DNA of 35,547 nucleotides from the NCBI GenBank assembly GCA_002297505.1, contig DBLQ01000012.1, positions 148,113-183,659 of the forward strand, given 5' to 3'. Shown in pieces: positions 28,982 to 35,547 of the stretch; positions within the stretch are counted from its first letter, which is position 1; every line of letters begins with the position of its first letter. The notes beneath the pieces are model-generated. The model ran no database searches, was not told where the DNA came from, and was given only the letters and a program-made list of their open reading frames with translations. The translations under genes and the position numbers were made by a program. The DNA comes from Flavobacteriales bacterium UBA720 (GTDB lineage: Bacteria > Bacteroidota > Bacteroidia > Flavobacteriales > Weeksellaceae).

Positions 28982-30217
28982 CTATGCTATATCATTGATT
29001 TCCTCCAGACTTTGTCTTTTACCCAAGCCTTCTTCATCATAAACCTGAATTCTGGAACTGACATTCAGAATGATTCCGAGTTGAATGTAAGTCACCAACA
29101 TCGATGTTCCTCCATAACTGATCAATGGTAAAGGCTGACCTGTCACCGGAATCAGATTCACTGCAACAGCGATGTTTACTGACAACTGGACAAATATCAT
29201 CAGTCCAATCGCCAACACTAGCAACGACCCAAAAAAAGCGGGCATCTTACTGGCTATCATCACAATCCTGATAATCATTATCATATAAAGGCTGATCAGA
29301 ACAAAGGCGCCGATCCAGCCGTATTCTTCCACAATAATGGCGAAAATAAAATCTGAAACCGATTGTGGCAAAGTCTGTTTTAACGCACTTTTCCCAGGTC
29401 CAATTCCGTTAAATCCACCGTGAACAATCGCAGCTTTCGCCTGCATCACCTGATAGTTTTTGGCCTTGATACTCTCGTCCTCTACATCCGCGGTTTTCTT
29501 GGAGCTCGTAAATGTTTCGATACGGCTCATCCACGTGTGGACACGGTTTCCGCCAATTAAATTGGTGTTCAGCGCAATCACTAAAAACATTACGATGAAA
29601 ACCACCGCAAGCGAGATAAATCCCGCGACATATTGCCAAGCCAACTGTCCGATAATCAAGATGATGATCGACACCATCATAATCATCAAGGCGGTGGAAC
29701 CGTTGTCTTTTGCCACCAATCCAAACACAATCAAAATGGGTCCGAATATGTAAATGATGTTCTCAATCGGAACTCTCTCTCTTTTGATTTTTTTGGTTAA
29801 ATATCTACACAGATAGATAATCAACATCAAATAAGCGAATGACGACGGCTGAAAAGAAATCGGTGTTCCCGGAATCTTTAACCAACGCGAAGCACTGGCG
29901 CCTTCTATCTTTTGTCCTGTGAACATTGTGATTAATAATAATCCAATGGTGAACAAAAGCAAAATGGAACTCAGTTTTCCGATGTATTCGTACTTGACTG
30001 TGCCCACGAAACGCATAATTCCCAAACCAATGAATACGAAAACGATATGCTTGAAAACGTGACCTGTTGTGGTCCCGTTGTTCACGATATATTCCAGATT
30101 CGAACTTGCGGAATAAACCGGAAATACGGAAAGGAAGGAGATCAAAATGATCACCGACCAAAGGACTTTGTCGCCTTTCAGTAGCTCGAATTTGTTTTCT
30201 GTAGTTTGTTCGCTCAT
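28982..30217 (-). CDS. ftsW: Lipid II polymerase FtsW (SEDS family)
   Basis: Septal peptidoglycan glycosyltransferase of the SEDS family; polytopic inner membrane protein working with FtsI. 411 residues with about ten membrane helices, starting VLWSVIILISFLSVFPVYS. Family motifs include KIPGTPISFQPSSFAYL (SEDS 'QPSE'-like site, here QPSS), KDNGSTALMIMMV, the loop GGFNGIGPGKSALKQTLPQ, FIFAIIVEEYGW and the C-terminal PVTGQPLPLISYGGTSML. A polar cytoplasmic tail follows. ATG 30215-30217. In place between murD and murG. Confidence 0.96.
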   Translation of the reverse strand: MSEQTTENKFELLKGDKVLWSVIILISFLSVFPVYSASSNLEYIVNNGTTTGHVFKHIVFVFIGLGIMRFVGTVKYEYIGKLSSILLLFTIGLLLITMFTGQKIEGASASRWLKIPGTPISFQPSSFAYLMLIIYLCRYLTKKIKRERVPIENIIYIFGPILIVFGLVAKDNGSTALMIMMVSIIILIIGQLAWQYVAGFISLAVVFIVMFLVIALNTNLIGGNRVHTWMSRIETFTSSKKTADVEDESIKAKNYQVMQAKAAIVHGGFNGIGPGKSALKQTLPQSVSDFIFAIIVEEYGWIGAFVLISLYMIMIIRIVMIASKMPAFFGSLLVLAIGLMIFVQLSVNIAVAVNLIPVTGQPLPLISYGGTSMLVTYIQLGIILNVSSRIQVYDEEGLGKRQSLEEINDIA

Positions 30218-30230
30218 TCCTTATCTTATT

Positions 30231-30250
30231 CATAGGGTTGCACCCTATGC
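30231..30250. repeat. Hairpin between murD and ftsW, same family as 24441-24461
   Basis: CATAGGGT-tgc-ACCCTATG perfect 8-bp stem, then C. The paired copy at the ftsQ-ftsA junction differs at two positions. Confidence 0.65.
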
Positions 30251-30253
30251 TTT

Positions 30254-31600
30254 CTATTTCGCCAATTCTTGGCTCGTTTGTAAAACTTCTTTTTTGAATT
30301 GATTGCCACGATCTTCATAACCATTGAACAAATCAAAACTGGCGCAGCATGGTGACAACAAAACCACGTCTCCTTTTTCTGCAATCGATTTTGAAACTTC
30401 TACGGCCTGATGCATACTGGAAGTATCATAAATCTGCGTTTTTTTGTCTTTGAAAAAATCAATAATTTTAGAATTATCAATTCCCAAACAGACAATGGCT
30501 TTTACTTTTTTCTTGACTAATTCTTCGATTTCGGTGTAATCGTTGCCTTTATCTTTCCCGCCAACAATCCAAACCACCGGCTGCTTCATACTTTCTAAAG
30601 CGAAGTAAGTGGCATTCACGTTGGTGGCTTTACTATCATTAATGAATTTCACGCCATTGATTTCTGTCACAGGTTCCAATCTGTGCTCCACCGCCTGAAA
30701 CGTCATTAACGAATGTCTGATACTTTCATTGCTGATTTCCAATAACTTTCCGGCAATACTCGCCGCTAAGCTGTTCGCCACATTGTGTTTTCCCACCAAC
30801 GATAATTCGTCGATACTCATCGTGAATCCTTCATTGATATTGACCACGAAATTTTCATCAATCGAGAAAGCGCCTTTTTCCAATCTTTCATCGAGTGAAA
30901 ATGGAACTTTAGTCACTTTCAAATCCAATTTTTCAAGGATTGATTTGCTCATTTCGTCATCTTTGTTGTAAATGAAAAAATTGTTTGCATCTTGATTTTC
31001 AGCTATTCTGAACTTTGCCAAAGCATATTCTTCATAATTGTAATTGTACTGATCCAAGTGATCCTTAGACAAATTCAACAACAATGAAATATAGGGTCTG
31101 AAATTCTGAATATCATCCAACTGGAAACTGCTGACTTCCAATACATAATAATCAAAATTTTCCTCAGCAACCTGTTTTGCAAAACTTTTCCCGATGTTTC
31201 CGCCCAAACCGACATTGAATCCATCTTCTTTCAGAATGTAATGAATCAAAGACGTTGTGGTCGTTTTTCCGTTGCTTCCTGTGATGGCAATAATTTTTGC
31301 ATTCGTAAACTCCGAAGCAAATTCGATTTCAGAAGACAGTCTGATTCCTTTTTCCTGAATCTTCTGCACCATTTCCGCTTTCTTCGGGATTCCCGGACTT
31401 TTGATGACCCAGTCGGCATTCAGGATTTTTTCTTCCGAATGTTTTCCATCTTCATAATCCACTCCAAGGTCGTCCAGCTCTTTTTTGTAATTCTCACGAA
31501 TCACGCCCATATCTGAAAGAAACACGTCAAAGCCTTTCGCCTTCGCCAAATATGCTGCGCCAACACCGCTTTCTCCGCCACCAAGTATTACTACTCTCAT
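30254..31600 (-). CDS. murD: UDP-N-acetylmuramoylalanine-D-glutamate ligase
   Basis: Adds D-Glu to UDP-MurNAc-L-Ala. 448 residues: N-terminal UDP-binding segment VVILGGGESGVGAAYLA, P-loop IAITGSNGKTTTTSLIHY at about residues 108-125, EVSSFQLDDI, NLSKDHLDQY, the conserved HNVANSLAA, then FINDSKATNVNA and IVGGKDKGNDY. The last two are specific to MurD. Cytoplasmic. It reads from ATG 31598-31600, following mraY after a 124-bp repeat-rich gap. Confidence 0.97.
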   Translation of the reverse strand: MRVVILGGGESGVGAAYLAKAKGFDVFLSDMGVIRENYKKELDDLGVDYEDGKHSEEKILNADWVIKSPGIPKKAEMVQKIQEKGIRLSSEIEFASEFTNAKIIAITGSNGKTTTTSLIHYILKEDGFNVGLGGNIGKSFAKQVAEENFDYYVLEVSSFQLDDIQNFRPYISLLLNLSKDHLDQYNYNYEEYALAKFRIAENQDANNFFIYNKDDEMSKSILEKLDLKVTKVPFSLDERLEKGAFSIDENFVVNINEGFTMSIDELSLVGKHNVANSLAASIAGKLLEISNESIRHSLMTFQAVEHRLEPVTEINGVKFINDSKATNVNATYFALESMKQPVVWIVGGKDKGNDYTEIEELVKKKVKAIVCLGIDNSKIIDFFKDKKTQIYDTSSMHQAVEVSKSIAEKGDVVLLSPCCASFDLFNGYEDRGNQFKKEVLQTSQELAK

Positions 31601-31604
31601 ACTA

Positions 31605-31720
31605 TTTTGTAAAATGTATTATGTACAAAGTGAAATGACTTATCAATTGTACATCATTATTCATTATTAGTTTTTAGTTGATTCTGTAAAAAATACATTG
31701 TACTTTTTACATTTTACAAT
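31605..31720. repeat. Inverted repeat between mraY and murD
   Basis: Left arm TTTTGTAAAATGTATTATGT plus ACA (31605-31627) and right arm AAATACATTGTACTTTTTAC plus ATTTTACAA (31691-31719) are degenerate inverses. The middle (31660-31686) has the TTAGTTTTTAGTTGATTC words seen at 20029-20096. Confidence 0.6.
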
Positions 31721-31724
31721 TTCT

Positions 31725-32966
31725 CTATCTCGTTTTTAATGTGATCAGACAAATAATCGCCAGCATCACGCCCACAATAATCATCCGGTTCACGATTTTA
31801 CTCTCGTGGAAACCTTCCTTCTGGTAATGATGATGCAGCGGCGACATCTTGAATAATCTGTTGTTTTGGGCATATTCTAGCCCGTATTTTTTCTTTCTGT
31901 ATTTGAAAACCATCACCTGCAGAATCACCGATAGATTTTCAATAAGAAATACACCGCAAAGCACCGGAATCAATAATTCTTTTCTTAGGATGATGGCCAA
32001 AACAGCAATAACACCACCCAACATCAGACTTCCGGTATCGCCCATAAAAATTTGTGCAGGATAAGTGTTGTACCAGAAAAATCCAATCACAGCACCTACC
32101 AAAGCGAGCGCAAAAATCGTGGTCTCACCCATATGCGGAAGGAACATAATATTCAGATAATCAGCGAAAATGATGTTTCCGGAAACATACGCGAAAAAAG
32201 CCAGTGTCAGCAGAATCACGGCGCTGGTTCCGGCTGCTAATCCGTCAATTCCGTCTGTAATATTGGCACCGTTGGAAACCGCAGTGACGATAAAAATGAC
32301 AATCGGAATGAACACGATCCAAGCCCATTCGTGTGCATCAGCATCGTCCATCCAAAATAAAATTCCACTATAATCGAACTCATTATTTTTGGTAAATGGA
32401 ACTGTAGAAACTGGGATTTTCTCGTCTTCCATAAAGTTCTGTTCTACATTATTTCTGTTGATAACCGTTGCGTCAGCATACTTACGCTTAACCTCAACAT
32501 CTGGGTGAAAATACATTGTAACTCCGACAATTAAGCCTAAACCGACTTGCCCAATCACTTTGAATTTTCCGCTTAATCCGTCTTTATTTTTTTTAACTTT
32601 TTTGAGATAGTCGTCCAGAAATCCAATTGCTCCCATCCACAAAACCGAAATGATCAACAGAACGATGTACACATTGGTGATCTTGGTAAAAAGCAAAACC
32701 GGAATGATGGTCGCCAAAATAATAATCAAACCTCCCATTGTTGGCGTTCCTTCTTTCTGCTTTTGTCCTTCCAGACCAAGATCTCTTACCAATTCTCCCA
32801 TTTGTCTTCTTCTGAGGAAATTGATAATTCTTTTTCCGTAAGCCATCGCAATAATCAACGAAAAGAGAACTGCCATTGCTGCCCGGAACGAAATGTATTT
32901 GAACAAATTCATCCCTGGAACGTGGATTCCGTGAGCGGTTAGATATTCGTATAGATAATATAGCAT
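31725..32966 (-). CDS. mraY: Phospho-N-acetylmuramoyl-pentapeptide transferase
   Basis: Makes lipid I by transferring phospho-MurNAc-pentapeptide to undecaprenyl phosphate. 413 residues with about ten membrane helices. MraY signatures: GTPTMGGLIIILAT at about residues 74-87, GFLDDYLK at about 116-123, NGANITDGIDGLAAGTSA, FMGDTGSLMLGG and HHHYQKEGFHESKIV. An insert of some 50 residues between helices (around KRKYADATVINRNN to the DDADAHEWAW stretch) is usual for Bacteroidota MraY. Starts 6 bp after murE at ATG 32964-32966. Confidence 0.97.
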   Translation of the reverse strand: MLYYLYEYLTAHGIHVPGMNLFKYISFRAAMAVLFSLIIAMAYGKRIINFLRRRQMGELVRDLGLEGQKQKEGTPTMGGLIIILATIIPVLLFTKITNVYIVLLIISVLWMGAIGFLDDYLKKVKKNKDGLSGKFKVIGQVGLGLIVGVTMYFHPDVEVKRKYADATVINRNNVEQNFMEDEKIPVSTVPFTKNNEFDYSGILFWMDDADAHEWAWIVFIPIVIFIVTAVSNGANITDGIDGLAAGTSAVILLTLAFFAYVSGNIIFADYLNIMFLPHMGETTIFALALVGAVIGFFWYNTYPAQIFMGDTGSLMLGGVIAVLAIILRKELLIPVLCGVFLIENLSVILQVMVFKYRKKKYGLEYAQNNRLFKMSPLHHHYQKEGFHESKIVNRMIIVGVMLAIICLITLKTR

Positions 32967-32972
32967 ATTTGT

Positions 32973-34433
32973 CTATTTTCCCATTAAATGTAAAAGTTCC
33001 CTGATTGTCTCTTTATCATCAAAATGGTGCTTCACGCCATTGATTTCCTGATAGGTTTCGTGCCCTTTTCCGGCTACGACGACGATATCTTTCGGTTCCG
33101 CAAATTTGATGGCCATTTTTATCGCTTCTCTTCTGTCCGGAATCGAAGTGTATTTGCTGTAATTCTGGGGCTGAACGCCAGCTTCGATTTCCTTAATAAT
33201 CTGATTCGGATCTTCCGTTCTCGGATTGTCGGACGTGATGATGGCCAAAGTCGATTTTTTGGTCGCGATGTCGCCCATTTCCGGACGTTTGGTTTTGTCT
33301 CTGTCGCCGCCGCAACCGAAAACGCAAATCAGTCTTTCGTTTTTGGTTCTGATTTCATTGATGCTGTCCAACACATTTTCCAATGCATCCGGCGTGTGGG
33401 AATAATCGACCACGAAGAAAATGCCGCTGTCGGACTTTATCGTTTCAAATCTTCCATTCACTCTTTTCAGTGTCGAAATCGCCTGAAGCACTTCCGTTTC
33501 ATCCATTCCCAATTCCAGCGCAATTCCGTAAGCCAACAATAAATTTGAAGCGTTGAATTTCCCTGTTAAAGTTGTCCAGAATTCTTTGCTATTGAAATTC
33601 AGCAACATTCCGTTGAAATCCACTTCCAGAACTTTTCCGTGGAAATCTGCCATCGTTTTCAAAGCAAAAGTTTTCTTTTTCGCTTTGGTATTTTGAAGCA
33701 TTACCAGACCGTTTTTGTCATCGCCATTCGTAATCGCAACTGCAGAATCTTCGAGCTCGTCAAAGAATCTTTTCTTGGCGTAGATGTAATTTTGGAAAGT
33801 CTCATGATAATCCAAATGGTCGTGCGAAATATTCGTAAAACCGGCAATTTTAAAATGCAAGCCTTCGATTCTATCCTGAGAAATGCCGTGAGAACTCACT
33901 TCCATAAAAGCATATTCACAACCGATTTCAACCGCTTTTGCCAACATTTGATTTAATCTAATGACATCCGGCGTTGTATGAGTAGAAGGGATAATCTCGT
34001 CACCGATTCTGTATTCAACAGTAGAAATCAAAGCGGACTGATAACCTAACGTTTTGAAAATATCGAACAACAAAGTCGTTACCGTTGTCTTTCCGTTGGT
34101 TCCCGTAACGCCGATTAAATTCAATTTCTCAGAAGGATTTCCATAAAAATTAGAAGCCAAATGTCCTAAAGCTTTGGAAGAATCTTCAACTTTCAAATAA
34201 GTTACCTCATCATTAATTTCTGTAGGCAATTCTTCACAAACAATCGTTTTTGCACCTTTTTCGATGCTTTGGCTGATGTACGAATGACCGTCGGAAACGG
34301 TTCCCTTTAATGCCACATACAAAGAATTTTCAACAACTTTCCGGCTGTCAAAAACCAATTCCGAAACTTCTCTTTCAAGAGTTCCGATAGTTTCCAGGGT
34401 TTGGATTCTTTGTAATAATTTTTCTAAATTCAT
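32973..34433 (-). CDS. murE: UDP-MurNAc-tripeptide synthetase (meso-DAP adding)
   Basis: Adds the third residue to UDP-MurNAc-L-Ala-D-Glu. The DNPR motif in ITSDNPRTEDPNQI marks the meso-diaminopimelate type, fitting a Gram-negative wall. 486 residues. Other motifs: P-loop GVTGTNGKTTVTTLLFDI at about 109-126, MEVSSHGISQDRI, NISHDHLDYH, the carbamylated-Lys region, FVVDYSHTPDALENVL and VVVAGKGHETYQ. Cytoplasmic. ATG 34431-34433; mraY follows after 6 bp. Confidence 0.97.
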   Translation of the reverse strand: MNLEKLLQRIQTLETIGTLEREVSELVFDSRKVVENSLYVALKGTVSDGHSYISQSIEKGAKTIVCEELPTEINDEVTYLKVEDSSKALGHLASNFYGNPSEKLNLIGVTGTNGKTTVTTLLFDIFKTLGYQSALISTVEYRIGDEIIPSTHTTPDVIRLNQMLAKAVEIGCEYAFMEVSSHGISQDRIEGLHFKIAGFTNISHDHLDYHETFQNYIYAKKRFFDELEDSAVAITNGDDKNGLVMLQNTKAKKKTFALKTMADFHGKVLEVDFNGMLLNFNSKEFWTTLTGKFNASNLLLAYGIALELGMDETEVLQAISTLKRVNGRFETIKSDSGIFFVVDYSHTPDALENVLDSINEIRTKNERLICVFGCGGDRDKTKRPEMGDIATKKSTLAIITSDNPRTEDPNQIIKEIEAGVQPQNYSKYTSIPDRREAIKMAIKFAEPKDIVVVAGKGHETYQEINGVKHHFDDKETIRELLHLMGK

Positions 34434-34472
34434 AATCTGCTGTTAGCTTCTGGCAAATTGCTTTTGGCTTAT

Positions 34473-35547
34473 TTAATTCTGAAGATTCAGATATATTTTC
34501 TGATTTTTCCCGATGGCTGCACCTTCGGCAGGAAACTGTCCCGTTACCTTTCCGACACCTTTATAATCTACACGGTAACCCAAATTCTCCAGCTGAGGAA
34601 TGACGTTCTTGCCGATCATCCCCACCAAATTGGGCATCGAGTCTTTTCGGACGTTGACTTTCACATTGGGCGCAGTCATCTTGTTAAGGTTTACCCTGCG
34701 CTCCACCAGCAGCTCTTTCTCTACATTCAGCGGCGTTTTGAGGAAGGTCTTTCCGGCAATTTCCTTGAAGACCGGTGCTGATACTGTTCCGCCATAAAAT
34801 CCCTTCGAAACGTCCGGCTGATTCACCACCACAATGCACGTATATTTCGGATTGTCAGATGGATAGAAACCTGCAAACGACGCCTGATATTTCATCGGAC
34901 CTGCTTTCCAATATTCGAATCTGGCAGTTCCTGTTTTCCCGGCAATCTTCAGGTTTGGCGTGTAGATACTTTTCGCCGTTCCTTTCTCCACCGCTTTGGT
35001 CAGTGCGCTGGTCATCATTTCAATCGCTTTTTCCGACGCCATTTTATTCACCATCACTTCCGGCTTGGCCTCGTAGAGCACTTTGCCATCTTTCATAATT
35101 TTATCAATGAACAGCGGCTTCACCATTTTTCCTTTGTTGGCAATGCCATTGTAAAAAGTCACCAGCTGCAACAGCGGGAATCTCGATGAATAACCATAAG
35201 CCAATGATGCCAGAGTAGCCTTGTTCCAGCGTTTACTTGCAGGCGTCTGAATCGATGGTTTTGCAATTCCGGGAAGTTCGATCTGCATCTTGTCGAACAT
35301 TTTCCAACGTTTCAGATGATCAATGAAAACTTGTGGCTTATCGGCATAATGTTCCGTGATCAGCTTTGCGGCACCCACGTTACTGGACTTGGCGAGAACG
35401 TCGCTCACATCGTAAGTTCCGCCACCGTGACCGTCTGTGATTCTTTGACCGGCATAAGTCCAGACACCGTTTCCAATGTTGACTTTCGTATTTTCATCAA
35501 TAAAACCATCGTCCATTGCGGCCAACAGTGAAACTGTTTTGAACGTA
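34473..35547 (-). CDS. ftsI: Penicillin-binding protein FtsI/PBP3 with PASTA domain, 5' end outside window
   Basis: Septal transpeptidase. The frame is open to the window edge; the first visible codons read TFKTVSLLAAMDDGF, so the nucleophilic Ser of the STFK motif lies just beyond base 35547. The visible 358 or so residues hold the SxN motif in AKSSNVGAAK, the KTG motif in AGKTGTARFEYW and the typical QASFAGFYPSDNPKYTC. The C-terminal 60 residues form one PASTA domain (SMPNLVGMIGKNVIPQL, then GYRVDYKGVGKV and QFPAEGAAIGK). Upstream of murE, the normal dcw position. The N-terminal membrane anchor and dimerisation domain are not in the window. Confidence 0.96.
   Translation of the reverse strand, partial: TFKTVSLLAAMDDGFIDENTKVNIGNGVWTYAGQRITDGHGGGTYDVSDVLAKSSNVGAAKLITEHYADKPQVFIDHLKRWKMFDKMQIELPGIAKPSIQTPASKRWNKATLASLAYGYSSRFPLLQLVTFYNGIANKGKMVKPLFIDKIMKDGKVLYEAKPEVMVNKMASEKAIEMMTSALTKAVEKGTAKSIYTPNLKIAGKTGTARFEYWKAGPMKYQASFAGFYPSDNPKYTCIVVVNQPDVSKGFYGGTVSAPVFKEIAGKTFLKTPLNVEKELLVERRVNLNKMTAPNVKVNVRKDSMPNLVGMIGKNVIPQLENLGYRVDYKGVGKVTGQFPAEGAAIGKNQKIYLNLQN

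Overview
The window reads as the chromosome of a flavobacterium, most likely of the Chryseobacterium/Epilithonimonas group (Bacteroidota). Three things point there: promoters of the TAnnTTTG (-7) type in front of many genes, few strong Shine-Dalgarno sequences, and family-typical gene orders and forms (bamD-rpoZ-coaBC-DUF4835/porD-recN; a dcw cluster with a DAP-type MurE, an MraY with the Bacteroidota insert and an FtsZ with a very long acidic tail).

Layout. 1-1496: 5' part of lepA (minus). 1710-7045: a plus-strand group for envelope, transcription, CoA and DNA repair (bamD, rpoZ, coaBC, DUF4835/porD, recN). 7049-10007: minus-strand GH3-family adenylating enzyme, a WYL-domain regulator and a small XRE regulator. 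10.0-17.5 kb: an AT-rich accessory island. It holds an 11-unit degenerate 21-bp tandem array, a polymorphic-toxin locus (a toxin gene split by a single-base frameshift, its immunity gene, an orphan metallopeptidase toxin cassette joined by a 150-bp direct repeat, a second putative immunity gene and a decayed immunity paralogue), a frameshifted C-terminal remnant of a large protein, a patatin-like phospholipase and a phage-type M15 endopeptidase. 17.5-19.8 kb: housekeeping genes rplY (bL25), prs and a bacilliredoxin. 20.1-35.5 kb: the division and cell-wall (dcw) cluster on the minus strand, read from high to low coordinates as ftsI, murE, mraY, murD, ftsW, murG, a small lipoprotein gene, murC, a small unknown gene, ftsQ, ftsA, ftsZ, a four-helix-bundle gene and a yqeY-like gene.

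How it fits together. The dcw genes make lipid II (MurE, MurD, MurC, MraY, MurG) and the septal machine that uses it (FtsW, FtsI, FtsQ, FtsA, FtsZ). Many of their junctions carry small inverted or iterated repeats; one such element has inserted in frame inside murG, and another pair flanks the four-helix-bundle gene. In the island the toxin and immunity modules have the layout of a cassette array that can swap toxin C-termini by recombination.

The least expected signal is a promoter-like element, ACGAC then TnTGnCG, at a fixed 22-bp distance from a TAnnTTTG box. It occurs four times: before the WYL regulator, the M15 peptidase and the patatin gene, and at the 5' edge of the large-protein remnant. 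This suggests a small regulon, possibly run by the WYL protein; that link is inference.
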